Source: Clostridia bacterium
Lineage (GTDB): Bacteria > Bacillota > Clostridia > Oscillospirales > Acutalibacteraceae
Direction: 5' to 3'
Assembly: GCA_017403265.1 (NCBI GenBank)
Contig: JAFQOJ010000045.1
Location: 1 to 36,941, forward strand
DNA length: 36,941 bases
How positions within the stretch are numbered: the stretch's first letter is position 1; every line of letters starts with the position of its first letter. The notes below the pieces were generated by a model that was given only the letters and a program-made list of their open reading frames with translations, made no database searches and was not told the DNA's origin. The translations under genes were made by a program, and so were the position numbers. Of the stretch, positions 1 to 7,778 are shown piece by piece.

Positions 1-88
1 ACCCTAAACGGTGTTCTCGCATATCCATTATAACACCTATTTTAAATTCTGCACTATAAACTTTATTCTTTCCACCTTTTTTACGCAT
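1..88 (-). CDS. IS3-family transposase OrfA-like, N-terminal fragment (runs off window)
   Basis: The reading frame starts at ATG (86-88, minus strand) and is open to the window edge, giving 29 residues that begin MRKKGGKNKVYSAEFK. Basic residues followed by a YSAEFK-type start of a helix-turn-helix are typical of the OrfA/N-terminal part of IS3-family transposases, which bind the element ends. The start lies just inside the inverted repeat, as expected. The GGAGG needed for translation is part of the hairpin arm, so translation may be restrained. Only the N-terminus is visible, so intactness is unknown. Confidence 0.6.
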   Translation of the reverse strand, partial: MRKKGGKNKVYSAEFKIGVIMDMREHRLG

Positions 89-135
89 AAAAAATATGCA
101 CCTCCAAAAGTGTCTAACTTTTGGGGTGCATATCA
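1..135 (-). mobile_element. IS3-family (IS150-like) element, 5' end only, cut by window edge
   Basis: The minus strand shows an element end starting near 135 with TG, then a CACCCCAAAAGTTAGACA stretch that resembles IS150-type terminal repeats, then a transposase start codon at 88. Bases 94-111 and 117-133 form an inverted repeat with one bulged base and a five-base loop (112-116). The element ends 13 bases from the rlmH stop codon, so it did not damage that gene. The exact boundary and any target-site duplication cannot be confirmed because the other end lies outside the window. Confidence 0.6.
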
Positions 136-148
136 TTTCACCGAGTTT

Positions 149-628
149 TTATTTATGGTACTGCGAGCCTTCGTTGATTTTAAAGGCGCGGTAAATTTGT
201 TCTAAAAGCATTACGCGGAATAACTGATGTGGAAAGGTCATTTTAGAAAATGAAAGCTTGAAATTGGATAAAGCCTTAATTTTATCGGCTATTCCGTAAG
301 AGCTACCTATTACAAAGGTAAGGCCTTTACCCTCGTTTTGTAGGTTGTCTATATTCTTTGCAAACTGCTCGCTTGAAAGCTCTTTTCCTTCAATACAAAG
401 GGTGTAAATCTCACTGTTTTGTGGTATTTTTTTAAGTATCATATCGGCTTCTTTTAAAAGAGCTTGCTCTATTTCGGAATGGGAAGGTTTTTCGGGTAAT
501 CTTACAGGCTCTAACTCTATAATATCTAGATTGCAGTAGCGTGAAAGACGTTTTTGGTACTCATCTACTGCATCCTTTAAATATTTTTCCTTTAATTTTG
601 CAAGGCAAATTAGCGTTACTTTAATCAT
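149..628 (-). CDS. rlmH: 23S rRNA (pseudouridine1915-N3)-methyltransferase RlmH
   Basis: RlmH methylates pseudouridine 1915 in helix 69 of 23S rRNA on the assembled 70S ribosome, using S-adenosylmethionine. The 159-residue product has the full usual length. It carries the SPOUT-fold SAM loop (FVIGSSYGI, about residues 105-113) and the diagnostic C-terminus LLEQIYRAFKI followed by QYHK, whose tyrosine and histidine are part of the active site. Its ATG overlaps the TGA of the upstream metallo-hydrolase gene by four bases (ATGA), so the two are probably translationally coupled. It is the last gene of the murA-side cluster and abuts an IS end without being truncated. Confidence 0.95.
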   Translation of the reverse strand: MIKVTLICLAKLKEKYLKDAVDEYQKRLSRYCNLDIIELEPVRLPEKPSHSEIEQALLKEADMILKKIPQNSEIYTLCIEGKELSSEQFAKNIDNLQNEGKGLTFVIGSSYGIADKIKALSNFKLSFSKMTFPHQLFRVMLLEQIYRAFKINEGSQYHK

Positions 629-1413
629 ATTATGCTCACTCCGTTATTATTAGGTGTTGCAACCGTGAGCAAATAATCCTTGTCTATTTTAGCGCTTAAA
701 TCCATAAGCGAAGCGGTGGCACAGCTTTTTGCAAGTAAAGGTGTATTGTTATGCAGACTTAAATGACCTAAAATAAACCGTTTTGTACCACTCTTTAAAA
801 GTGTTTTTAATTCGGTAGAGCAAATATTGTTTGAAAGGTGGCCTTTATCCGACAAAATACGCACCTTTAGTTGTGGCGGATAGGGGCCTTTTTTAAGCAT
901 TTCAATATCGTGGTTGGATTCAAGCAGAACAAGGTCACTACCCAATAAGGCTGCACGCACAGTATCGGTCATTATGCCTAAGTCGGTACAAATAGCAACC
1001 TTTTTATTATCGGGAAGTACTAGGGTGTATCCGCTCGAGCCCTCACAGTCGTGACTTGTCTGAAAGCGGTTAATTTCGATACCGCAAATATCTATAGGCT
1101 TATTGTATGCTACAATTATTTTAGTTTTAGCAGGAATACATTCTTTTTTTACAAGCTCGTTCAAGGTATCGCTTGAAGCCACAAGACTAGCATTTGTAGT
1201 CTTCAAAAAGGTTTTAAGACCTTTTATATGGTCTATATGCTCGTGTGTTACGGCAACGGCTAAAATCTCATCAGGTGTGGTATCTAAGGCTAAAAGCTTT
1301 TCCTTAATGCCTTTAAAGGAAGCACCCGCATCTATGAGTATCCCACCGTTTTTGGTGCCTATGTATGTACTGTTCCCGCTTGAACTGCTGTAAAGTGGGC
1401 AAATTTTTGACAT
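625..1413 (-). CDS. WalJ/YycJ-like MBL-fold metallo-hydrolase
   Basis: This 262-residue protein has the metallo-beta-lactamase fold, with the metal-binding motif THEHIDH (H57, H59, D61, H62) and a later GHLSLHN segment supplying further histidines. Its start (PLYSSSSGNSTYI) and length match the YycJ/WalJ subfamily of Firmicutes, proposed to act as a nuclease or phosphodiesterase linked to DNA replication and cell-wall control. The walR/walK genes that often accompany it are not here. It sits directly upstream of rlmH, a pairing common in clostridia. The ATG follows AGGAAATTATAA. A hairpin (1437-1461) separates it from murA, so expression depends on read-through or an unseen promoter. Confidence 0.85.
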   Translation of the reverse strand: MSKICPLYSSSSGNSTYIGTKNGGILIDAGASFKGIKEKLLALDTTPDEILAVAVTHEHIDHIKGLKTFLKTTNASLVASSDTLNELVKKECIPAKTKIIVAYNKPIDICGIEINRFQTSHDCEGSSGYTLVLPDNKKVAICTDLGIMTDTVRAALLGSDLVLLESNHDIEMLKKGPYPPQLKVRILSDKGHLSNNICSTELKTLLKSGTKRFILGHLSLHNNTPLLAKSCATASLMDLSAKIDKDYLLTVATPNNNGVSII

Positions 1414-1431
1414 TTATAATTTCCTTTTCTA

Positions 1432-1461
1432 TAAAAAACAGGTCAACTGTGTTGGCCTGTT
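1432..1461 (-). terminator. Rho-independent terminator after murA
   Basis: Bases 1437-1447 and 1451-1461 pair over 11 positions (one G-U) around a three-base loop. On the minus strand the stem is followed by TTTTTTATAG. It lies between the murA stop codon and the start of the metallo-hydrolase gene, so it would end or attenuate murA transcripts. Confidence 0.75.
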
Positions 1462-1480
1462 TATTTATGCTTTTAAATTT

Positions 1481-2743
1481 TTAGTCGGGCGATATAACGC
1501 GTTTAATATCAGCACCTAGGGATGTAAATTTTTCTACAACATCCTCATAGCCACGGTCAATACGCTCAATTTCAACAACCTCAGTTTCGCCAACTGTCGC
1601 AAGACCTGCAATAAGCATAGCCGCGCCTGCGCGCAAATCAACCGCCTTTACTAAAGCGGGTTTTAAAGCTTCAACACCGTTTATGATGGCTCTCTTACCG
1701 TCTACTAAAACATTAGCGCCCATAAGGATTAACTGTTCAATGTATCTGAAGCGGTTGTCCCAAACACCTTCGGTAACAACACTCTCACCGTCAGCTAAAC
1801 TTAGAATGGTTGCAATTTGCGGTTGCATATCGGTAGGGAAGCCTGGGTGTGGCATAGTTTTAACATTGCATTTTTTGGGGCGGTTATTACAAACAACACG
1901 CACCGCTTCGTCATATTCAGTAATTTCTGCACCGCACTCGCGAAGCTTTGCAATAATTGATTCAAGGTGCTTAGGTGTTACATTGTCAATAAGCACATCA
2001 CCTTTAGTAGCTACCGCTGCCGCCATATATGTGCCGGCTTCTATTTGGTCGGGTATAATGCTATAAGTTGTGCCGTTTAAGGTTTCAACACCGCGGATTT
2101 TAATGATGTTGGTGCCTGCACCCATAATATTTGCACCCATAGTGTTTAAAAAGTTTGCAAGGTCAACAATATGGGGTTCTCTTGCGGCGTTTTCAATTAC
2201 AGTAAGTCCTTTAGCTTTTACTGCGGCAAGCATAATGTTAATAGTAGCGCCTACAGATACAACATCAAGGTAGATAGATGCGCCGTTAAGTTCCTTTGCA
2301 TTGGCTTCTACAAGACCGTTTTCAAGAGTGATTTTAGCGCCTAAAGCCTCAAAGCCTTTAATGTGTTGGTCAATAGGGCGAACACCAAAGTCACATCCAC
2401 CGGGTGGTGCTACACGCGCCTTGTTCATTCTGCCAAGCAAAGCGCCTAAAAAATAGCTTGAAGCACGCATGCCTTCTGCCATTTCTTTTGTAACTAAAAA
2501 AGAATTAACATTTTTAGGGTTAATCTCTACAGTGGATTTATCTATGTTCTTTATATTAGCACCCAATTTTTCCATAGCGAAAAGAATACTCTTCACATCG
2601 GAAATATTGGGTATATTTTCAATTATGCAAGGACTGTCTGCAAGCATGACTGCGGGAAGAATTGCAACGGCGGCATTTTTAGCACCACTTATACGGACTG
2701 TACCCTTTAAGGATGCTCCGCCGGAAATGACAAACTTCTCCAA
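1481..2743 (-). CDS. murA: UDP-N-acetylglucosamine 1-carboxyvinyltransferase MurA
   Basis: MurA transfers enolpyruvate from phosphoenolpyruvate to UDP-GlcNAc, the first committed step of peptidoglycan synthesis in the cytoplasm. The 420-residue length is normal. The substrate lysine region SGAKNA (K22) and the active-site loop PPGGCDFGVRP are present, with catalytic Cys117 retained. Cys is the residue alkylated by fosfomycin, so this copy has the sensitive-type active site. The PTDMQPQ motif and the C-terminal DLRAGAAMLIAGL are also intact. The gene has its own sigma-A promoter (2836-2865) and terminator, making it a nearly independent unit. Clostridia often have two murA paralogues; only one is visible here. 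Confidence 0.97.
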   Translation of the reverse strand: MEKFVISGGASLKGTVRISGAKNAAVAILPAVMLADSPCIIENIPNISDVKSILFAMEKLGANIKNIDKSTVEINPKNVNSFLVTKEMAEGMRASSYFLGALLGRMNKARVAPPGGCDFGVRPIDQHIKGFEALGAKITLENGLVEANAKELNGASIYLDVVSVGATINIMLAAVKAKGLTVIENAAREPHIVDLANFLNTMGANIMGAGTNIIKIRGVETLNGTTYSIIPDQIEAGTYMAAAVATKGDVLIDNVTPKHLESIIAKLRECGAEITEYDEAVRVVCNNRPKKCNVKTMPHPGFPTDMQPQIATILSLADGESVVTEGVWDNRFRYIEQLILMGANVLVDGKRAIINGVEALKPALVKAVDLRAGAAMLIAGLATVGETEVVEIERIDRGYEDVVEKFTSLGADIKRVISPD

Positions 2744-2835
2744 AATAGTCCCTCCAGTCGTAAATTATTAATGTTAGTATACCCTATTTGAATATATCTT
2801 ATAGTTAAAAAATAAACCGTTTATATAATATAGTT

Positions 2836-2865
2836 ATTATATACTATCAAGCAGTCGGTTGTCAA
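2836..2865 (-). promoter_or_regulatory. Sigma-A promoter for murA
   Basis: On the minus strand a perfect TTGACA (2860-2865) is followed after 18 bases by a perfect TATAAT (2836-2841). The murA start codon lies about 90 bases downstream, leaving an AT-rich untranslated leader in which I see no strong structure. Confidence 0.8.
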
Positions 2866-2875
2866 TTATATTTAC

Positions 2876-2923
2876 ACGAAAAAGAAAATCACTGCAGAAA
2901 AATTTAAAATCCACAGTGATTTT
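2876..2923 (-). terminator. Terminator after jag
   Basis: Bases 2885-2894 pair perfectly with 2914-2923 over 10 positions, with a 19-base AT-rich loop. On the minus strand the stem runs into TTTTCTTTTTC. It ends the rpmH-to-jag cluster just after the jag stop codon. The large loop makes it less certain than a compact hairpin. Confidence 0.6.
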
Positions 2924-2926
2924 TTA

Positions 2927-3844
2927 TTAATTAATTTTTCCGTAAAGCGGGATATCGGTATCCTTTTTAGGCTCTCTTACGGGAGTAGCAGAAACGGTGT
3001 TGTTTCGTTTTTCGCGCGGACGGCGGTTATCGTTACCGCGTCTTGTTTGGCGAAGGGGCTTAAGGTCGGCTCCCTCAGGACCGATTACAACCCGTCTGTC
3101 ACTGCCTTCACCGAAGGAGGCGGAAGTAACACCTTCGTGTGCTTGAACTGCAGTGTGAATAATGCGGCGCTCATAGGGGTTCATAGGCTCGAGTGTTCGG
3201 CATTTGCCGGTAGCCTTTACGCGCTCACATATACGGTCTGCAAGGCTTACAAGGGTTTTTTCTCTTCTTTGACGGTAGTCACCGATATTAAGAGATACCT
3301 TATAATATCCGCCACAGTTATTGGCAGCAAGACCTGCTAAATACTGTAAAGCATCAAGTGTTTCGCCGCGGTGCCCGATAATAGCACCAAGACCGTTACC
3401 GCTAAACTCAATTAAAGCGTAGTTGTCCTTTTCGGCAACCATTACCTTTAAATCTGTACAACCTAAATTTTCTAAAATAGGTCTTAAATATTTAACCGCA
3501 TTTAACGCTTTAGAGCCTTCGGGTAAATCTTCTTCATTTACAAATTTAGTATCTGTATTTTCTATTGTTTTTTGAGAAACGGTTTCTTCTTTTTTAGTAG
3601 CCTTCTTAGGCTTTTGGGTTTCTTTTTTATCATTCTGGCGAGATTTCTTTTTTGCAACGTCGGGCAACTCTATAAATGCCTTAACCTCAGCCTTACTGCC
3701 ACCGAAAAGGCCTAAAACCTTTTTCTTAGGGGTGGCTAAAACATCGAACTGTATATCGTCGTCAGCTTTTGCATTTAATTTTAAAACGGCATCTTCTTTG
3801 GCTTGCTCAATGGTTTCGCCATAGCCGATAGCTTCTTTAATCAA
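2927..3844 (-). CDS. jag: RNA-binding protein Jag/KhpB
   Basis: KhpB/Jag is a cytoplasmic RNA-binding protein that, with KhpA, influences cell elongation and division in Firmicutes. The 305-residue product has the three expected parts: an N-terminal Jag_N domain (about 1-50, ending in the PKKKVLGLFGG motif), a lysine-rich linker (about 65-95), a KH domain (about 125-200, with the GHRGETLDALQYL loop) and an R3H domain whose ERRIIH motif gives the R-x3-H signature. A basic tail follows. The start is TTG at 3844, chosen because AAGGAGG sits eight bases upstream. It follows yidC by 17 bases, the usual order. Confidence 0.95.
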   Translation of the reverse strand: MIKEAIGYGETIEQAKEDAVLKLNAKADDDIQFDVLATPKKKVLGLFGGSKAEVKAFIELPDVAKKKSRQNDKKETQKPKKATKKEETVSQKTIENTDTKFVNEEDLPEGSKALNAVKYLRPILENLGCTDLKVMVAEKDNYALIEFSGNGLGAIIGHRGETLDALQYLAGLAANNCGGYYKVSLNIGDYRQRREKTLVSLADRICERVKATGKCRTLEPMNPYERRIIHTAVQAHEGVTSASFGEGSDRRVVIGPEGADLKPLRQTRRGNDNRRPREKRNNTVSATPVREPKKDTDIPLYGKIN

Positions 3845-3861
3845 GAAAGTATCCTCCTTAT

Positions 3862-4782
3862 TTATTGGTTATTACCAGAGTTTTCAATCTGTCCTATTTC
3901 AAAATCGCATTGCTTTGAAAGCTCTTTAACACGCTCTTTAGCAAGCATTTTTTGAGGACCGTAAAATTGTTGTACTGCAATTTGTAAAAATCCGCCTATA
4001 AGCGAAGAACAAGCCCAATAGAAAGTAACACCACCAGGTAAAGAAAAACCAATAAATAGTGAGATAAGAGGCATTGTAAGCATCATACCTGTCATACTAG
4101 GTGCATCGGGGTTGGTCTTCTTTTGAAGCTTCATAGAGAAAACGCTTGAAACCATTTGGCTTGCAAATGCTAAAAGCGGCATAATCCAAGTTTTATCCCA
4201 ATTGTTGAAAATATCAAGCGAAAATTCAGGGGTGACAGTAAGGTCAATAGTAAAGAAATTGAAGCTTATGTTTTTAGCGGCTTCTAAAATTTCGGGAGAT
4301 AATATTTCCCCCGATAAAACAGCGCCGATAACTTGTAATTCGCTTCTGCCTACCATAAGCTTTACGCCTGTAGCCTCCAAAGCTTTAGAAGCTGCATCAA
4401 TAACCGATGCATCCACGCTCATCAAATAGGTTAACGGACTCATAATAAGATAGTAAATGCTCATCATAATTACAAGACGGAATATCATGGGAAGACATCC
4501 GCCCGACATAGAAACATTTTCTTCTTGGTAAAGCTGACTCATAGCTTGTGAGTACTTTTGTCTGTCGTCGCCGTATTTTTTCTTTAATTCGTCAAGCTTA
4601 GGTTTGATGCGAAGCTGCTGTACGGCAGATTTTTGGCTTTTAATGGTAAGCGGAATAAAGGCGAGATTTATAAGCAGGGTAAAAACAAATACCGCTGCTG
4701 CAAAATTACCGCCGAATATACCTGAAATAAATCTTAACACCCAACCGAGCGGTATGTTAATAATACTAAAAAGTTTATTCAT
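3862..4782 (-). CDS. yidC: Membrane protein insertase YidC (Oxa1 family)
   Basis: YidC inserts and folds membrane proteins, alone or with SecYEG. The 306-residue product has five predicted membrane segments at about 26-46, 97-117, 198-216, 231-248 and 253-271, with the charged cytoplasmic loop (KPKLDELKKKYG) between the first two. This is the Gram-positive five-segment form, but no lipoprotein signal peptide is visible; the N-terminus is a short amphipathic stretch. Between segments 2 and 3 lies an extended extracytoplasmic insert of about 80 residues, longer than in Bacillus SpoIIIJ. It is flanked by yidD upstream and jag downstream. Confidence 0.95.
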   Translation of the reverse strand: MNKLFSIINIPLGWVLRFISGIFGGNFAAAVFVFTLLINLAFIPLTIKSQKSAVQQLRIKPKLDELKKKYGDDRQKYSQAMSQLYQEENVSMSGGCLPMIFRLVIMMSIYYLIMSPLTYLMSVDASVIDAASKALEATGVKLMVGRSELQVIGAVLSGEILSPEILEAAKNISFNFFTIDLTVTPEFSLDIFNNWDKTWIMPLLAFASQMVSSVFSMKLQKKTNPDAPSMTGMMLTMPLISLFIGFSLPGGVTFYWACSSLIGGFLQIAVQQFYGPQKMLAKERVKELSKQCDFEIGQIENSGNNQ

Positions 4783-4823
4783 TTATACACCCATCCATTC
4801 GTTGTTAAATGGTAATTTTCAAA

Positions 4824-5048
4824 CTAACGCTTTTTTTCGGGTACGGGGTCGTATCCGCCCTTGCAAAAGGGATTGCAACGCAAAATTCTCCAAATGCTCA
4901 GCAGTGAGCCTTTAAATGCGCCGTGTACCGTGATTGCCTCGATCGCGTATTCCGAACAAGACGGAATAAAACGGCAGGCAGGGGTTATTTTGAGTGGAGA
5001 AAGTACGCGCCTATAAAATTCGACAAATTTAATTAGTAGTTTTTTCAT
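4824..5048 (-). CDS. yidD: Membrane protein insertion efficiency factor YidD
   Basis: YidD is a small membrane-associated protein that assists YidC-dependent insertion. The 74 residues include the family signature: FYRRVLSP near the N-terminus, then [15 protein letters not shown] and a C-terminal [16 protein letters not shown] with the conserved cysteines. Its start overlaps the end of rnpA by 20 bases, and yidC follows 41 bases later. Confidence 0.95.
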   Translation of the reverse strand: MKKLLIKFVEFYRRVLSPLKITPACRFIPSCSEYAIEAITVHGAFKGSLLSIWRILRCNPFCKGGYDPVPEKKR

Positions 5049-5388
5049 TCTCTAAACAATCTATTGCACCGATGGAATATAGAATTTTTGAAAGATGTGA
5101 AGAAACAACGGTGCTTTTTACATCTAATGTACGCGTTCTTGCGACAATAACAAAATCATAACCTGAGTTTATTTTTGGATAAACGGTACTGAATGCTGCC
5201 GTTATAACACGCTTTGCACGGTTGCGCTTAACGGCGTTACCAATTTTTTTGCTTACAGTAATGCCAAGCCTTGAATATTTTTTGCGGTTAGGATTTAAAT
5301 AAACCACAAAATAGGGGCAAACATAGGATTTACCCTTATTATATACTCGGCGAAAATCATAGTTTTCCTTTAGCTTTATTATTTTCAT
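5029..5388 (-). CDS. rnpA: Ribonuclease P protein component RnpA
   Basis: RnpA is the protein subunit of RNase P, which trims the 5' leader of precursor tRNAs together with the catalytic RNA. The 119-residue product starts with the usual [15 protein letters not shown] and contains the signature [11 protein letters not shown]-type basic helix ([13 protein letters not shown]), which contacts the RNA subunit. It lies 39 bases downstream of rpmH across a hairpin and overlaps yidD. The upstream ribosome site is weak, so expression may depend on coupling with rpmH transcripts. Confidence 0.95.
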   Translation of the reverse strand: MKIIKLKENYDFRRVYNKGKSYVCPYFVVYLNPNRKKYSRLGITVSKKIGNAVKRNRAKRVITAAFSTVYPKINSGYDFVIVARTRTLDVKSTVVSSHLSKILYSIGAIDCLENEKTTN

Positions 5389-5405
5389 AATTTCATAATA
5401 AAAGG

Positions 5406-5429
5406 AAAAGCCACATGTAAGTGGCTTTT
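5406..5429 (-). terminator. Hairpin/attenuator between rpmH and rnpA
   Basis: Bases 5406-5414 pair perfectly with 5421-5429 (nine base pairs, six-base loop). On the minus strand it ends in CTTTTCCTTTTA. The last bases of the rpmH stop codon lie in the 5' arm. It probably lowers transcription of rnpA relative to the far more abundant L34 message. Confidence 0.6.
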
Positions 5430-5562
5430 AATATGATAATTTCTTTCTTCCTTTTGCTCTGCGGCGTGCAAGTACTTTGCGGCCGTTAGCAGTAGCCATT
5501 CTCTTTAAGAAACCGTGCTCTTTCTTACGGTGAAGCTTTTTCGGTTGATATGTTCTTTTCAA
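5428..5562 (-). CDS. rpmH: 50S ribosomal protein L34
   Basis: Reading the minus strand from TTG at 5562 gives 44 residues starting [20 protein letters not shown] and ending in a run of Arg/Lys then LSY. This is the complete, highly basic L34 sequence. AAGGAGGG lies eight bases before the TTG, which fixes the start. L34 is a small protein of the 50S subunit near helix 101 region contacts. It heads the rnpA-yidD-yidC-jag cluster and has a consensus promoter at 5642-5671. Confidence 0.97.
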   Translation of the reverse strand: MKRTYQPKKLHRKKEHGFLKRMATANGRKVLARRRAKGRKKLSY

Positions 5563-5641
5563 CTTTGTACCCTCCTTAATGTATTGACTTAACGGTTATT
5601 CTAAATAAGGGAAATTTTCACCCATAACCTTTCAAGTTTAG

Positions 5642-5671
5642 ATTATAACCCAAAACCTACCTATATGTCAA
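5642..5671 (-). promoter_or_regulatory. Sigma-A promoter for rpmH cluster
   Basis: The minus strand carries TTGACA (5666-5671), an 18-base spacer and TATAAT (5642-5647). Both hexamers are perfect. The rpmH start is about 80 bases downstream. A strong promoter fits an abundant ribosomal protein. Confidence 0.85.
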
Positions 5672-5714
5672 TAAAAATTTTAAAAACATAAAAAAATATT
5701 AAATAAAAAAATAC

Positions 5715-5743
5715 TTGCATTTTGCTTTCAAGTGTGATATTAT
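5715..5743 (+). promoter_or_regulatory. Promoter for rpmE
   Basis: TTGCAT (5715-5720), a 17-base spacer and TATTAT (5738-5743) lie 35 bases before the rpmE start. It is divergent from the rpmH promoter; the two -35 elements are about 45 bases apart. No zinc-uptake regulator (Zur) box was recognised. Confidence 0.7.
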
Positions 5744-5777
5744 TATTTGGCTAATGTGATAGAAAGGAGTGACAACG

Positions 5778-5981
5778 ATGAAACAAGGACTTCATCCTGA
5801 GTATGAAAAGGTAACAATTAAGTGCGCTTGTGGTGCTGAGTTCGAAACTCGTTCCACTAAAAAGGATATCCGTTTGGATATTTGCTCTAAATGTCATCCG
5901 TTCTTCACAGGTAAGCAAAAGTTGGTTGATACCGGCGGACGCGTTGATAGATTCAACAAGCGTTTCAACATTTCAAAATAA
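5778..5981 (+). CDS. rpmE: 50S ribosomal protein L31 (zinc-binding type)
   Basis: The 67-residue product begins [12 protein letters not shown], as in L31, and contains CAC (C16, C18) plus CSKC (C36, C39). These four cysteines mark the zinc-binding C+ form of L31, which bridges the subunits. An upstream in-frame GTG at 5769 was rejected because AAAGGAGT (5763-5770) is correctly spaced only for the ATG at 5778. The gene is monocistronic, with a promoter and terminator of its own. It occupies the place beside rpmH where dnaA is often found in Firmicutes. Confidence 0.96.
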   Translation: MKQGLHPEYEKVTIKCACGAEFETRSTKKDIRLDICSKCHPFFTGKQKLVDTGGRVDRFNKRFNISK

Positions 5982-5996
5982 TGCCTCAAAAAATCT

Positions 5997-6029
5997 GCCC
6001 GGCTTCCGTGTGAAGTTGGGCTGTTTTTT
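5997..6029 (+). terminator. Terminator after rpmE
   Basis: Bases 5997-6006 pair with 6012-6021 (10 positions including G-U pairs, loop of five), followed by TGTTTTTTC. It lies directly after the rpmE stop codon. Confidence 0.85.
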
Positions 6030-6059
6030 CATAATTTTATCATATAAAAGGGTGGTTTT

Positions 6060-6689
6060 TTGGATACATATTTAACTGTATTAGCCGAAACAACAACCGA
6101 ATATGTAGAAAAACGTTCGCGATTCATTGCAACCCTTCGCCATTGCGAAACCGAAGCGGAGGCTTCCGCCTTTTTGGAAGAAATGCGCTCGAAATATTGG
6201 GATGCTACCCATAACTGCTATGCCTACTCGGTGAGTGAAGGCAAGCTTTGCCGTTTTTCAGATGACGGCGAGCCGCACGGCACGGCGGGCAAGCCTATGC
6301 TTGATGTAATAGAAGGCTCTTCTATTAAGAATATTGCCGTAGTGGTAACACGTTATTTCGGTGGGGTGCTTTTGGGTACAGGCGGTCTTGTGCGCGCCTA
6401 TTCTAAATCGGTACAGGATGTAATTGCTAAAGCGGAAGTTTACAAAATGGTGCCAAGCGCCGTTTTAGAGATAGTGTGTGATTATCCTAACCACCAAAAA
6501 TTAGTTAATTTATTATCTGCTTGCGGATGCGAAATCGGCGATACTGTTTTCGCGGAAAATGTAACGGTTGAATTTTCTTTGCCCGAGTGTGATGTAGAGT
6601 CTTTTGGGAAGAAACTAACCGAAACCTTTAGCGCAAGACTGAAATTTGAAATAAAACTAAAAAAATTGATGCCTTTTAAAGAAAATTAA
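6060..6689 (+). CDS. YigZ/IMPACT-family protein
   Basis: The 209-residue product matches the YigZ (UPF0029/IMPACT) family: an N-terminal domain with EKRSRFIA, then DATHNCYAY and the strongly conserved DDGEPHGTAGKPML and TRYFGGVLLGTGGLVRAYS motifs, then a ferredoxin-like DUF1949 domain from about residue 135. The eukaryotic relative IMPACT regulates GCN2; the bacterial role is not settled, though a link to translation or proline dipeptide handling has been suggested. The start is TTG at 6060 after AAAGGGTGG. It lies between the rpmE terminator and dgt. Confidence 0.9.
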   Translation: MDTYLTVLAETTTEYVEKRSRFIATLRHCETEAEASAFLEEMRSKYWDATHNCYAYSVSEGKLCRFSDDGEPHGTAGKPMLDVIEGSSIKNIAVVVTRYFGGVLLGTGGLVRAYSKSVQDVIAKAEVYKMVPSAVLEIVCDYPNHQKLVNLLSACGCEIGDTVFAENVTVEFSLPECDVESFGKKLTETFSARLKFEIKLKKLMPFKEN

Positions 6690-6739
6690 AGGATTTTGCA
6701 ATTTTTTTGCTAATATATAATATGAAAGGGGTGGATTTT

Positions 6740-7738
6740 ATGGAAAACATAAGGCAAATAACCGAGCAAAACGAAAAGCTTATACTTTCACCCAATGCTA
6801 CCCTTTGTGTTAATTCTAAAGGGAGAGCCAAATTTGAAGAGAAGTGCAGTCTCCGTACTGATTTTCAGCGGGACCGAGACCGTATAATACACTGTAAAGC
6901 GTTTCGTCGCTTAAAGCATAAGACACAAGTTTTCCTATCTCCCGAGCTTGACCACTACAGAACCCGCCTCACTCACACCTTGGAGGTTTCCCAAATAGCG
7001 AGAACGCTCTCGCGCGCTTTAAGGCTTAATGAGGATTTAACCGAGGCTATTGCATTAGGTCACGATTTAGGGCATACACCCTTCGGCCACGCAGGAGAGC
7101 GGGCTTTAAATGAGCTTTTGCCCTTTGAGTTCACCCATTATGACCAAAGTGTTCGCGTTTGCGAAAAGTTAGAAAAGGACGGTAAGGGGCTAAACCTTAC
7201 ATACGAAGTGCTGAACGGTATTCAGCGTCATACCAAGGGCGCTTTTGCCGATACGCTTGAAGGTAAAATTGTTCGCTATGCAGACAGAATTGCCTATATA
7301 AACCACGATATTGCCGATGCCATTCGCGCAGGGGTAATTTCGCCGACACAAATACCTCAAGAAATTTCCGACAAATTAGGTAACGACAAAAGTGCAAGAA
7401 TCAGCAGTTTGGTAAACTCTATTGTAAAAAACAGTAGTGACGATATAAAGATGGATACTGATACCGAAAAATATTACGATATGCTACACGAATTTTTATT
7501 CCAAGCGGTTTACAGAAACCCTGTAGCAAAATCTGAAGAAGTAAAGGTTTTGGGTATTATAGAGGGTATTTTTAAGGCACTTTATAAAAATCCCGAAAAA
7601 ATGGGTAAAGAGTTTTTACACTATCTTGAAAACGACTCAAAAGAAAGGGTCATAGCCGATTATATTGCCGGTATGACCGACCATTACGCAATAACCGTTT
7701 ATTCGGATATGTACATTCCGCGTTCTTGGCAAATTTAA
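6740..7738 (+). CDS. dgt: Deoxyguanosinetriphosphate triphosphohydrolase-like protein (HD domain)
   Basis: The product is a 332-residue HD-superfamily dNTP triphosphohydrolase. It carries the N-terminal RDRDRIIHCKAFRRL motif, the metal-binding His79 in RTRLTHT, and the HD pair H108-D109 within GHDLGHTPFGHAGE. Such enzymes hydrolyse dNTPs to the deoxynucleoside and triphosphate, trimming dNTP pools. The start at 6740 was preferred over an upstream in-frame ATG because AAAGGGGTGG is correctly placed before it. The gene precedes dnaG and rpoD, a very common clostridial order, so it is probably part of the macromolecular-synthesis operon. Substrate preference (dGTP versus others) is not evident. 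Confidence 0.93.
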   Translation: MENIRQITEQNEKLILSPNATLCVNSKGRAKFEEKCSLRTDFQRDRDRIIHCKAFRRLKHKTQVFLSPELDHYRTRLTHTLEVSQIARTLSRALRLNEDLTEAIALGHDLGHTPFGHAGERALNELLPFEFTHYDQSVRVCEKLEKDGKGLNLTYEVLNGIQRHTKGAFADTLEGKIVRYADRIAYINHDIADAIRAGVISPTQIPQEISDKLGNDKSARISSLVNSIVKNSSDDIKMDTDTEKYYDMLHEFLFQAVYRNPVAKSEEVKVLGIIEGIFKALYKNPEKMGKEFLHYLENDSKERVIADYIAGMTDHYAITVYSDMYIPRSWQI

Positions 7739-7778
7739 CTTTTGCCGTTATAAAAATATATAAAAGGTAGGTGGAACT

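Noticed and set aside
11-205. Plus-strand open frame at the left edge
   Set aside because: It crosses the IS end and the 3' end of rlmH antisense; its translation looks random.
1683-2066. Plus-strand open frame of 127 codons inside murA
   Set aside because: It is a shadow of murA on the opposite strand and has no ribosome site.
5563-5777. Possible replication origin between rpmH and rpmE
   Set aside because: The gap is AT-rich and beside rpmH, but I found no TTATCCACA-type DnaA box on either strand, and dnaA is not adjacent.
5769-5777. GTG start for rpmE nine bases upstream
   Set aside because: The GTG overlaps the ribosome site itself; the ATG at 5778 has correct spacing and gives the canonical L31 N-terminus.
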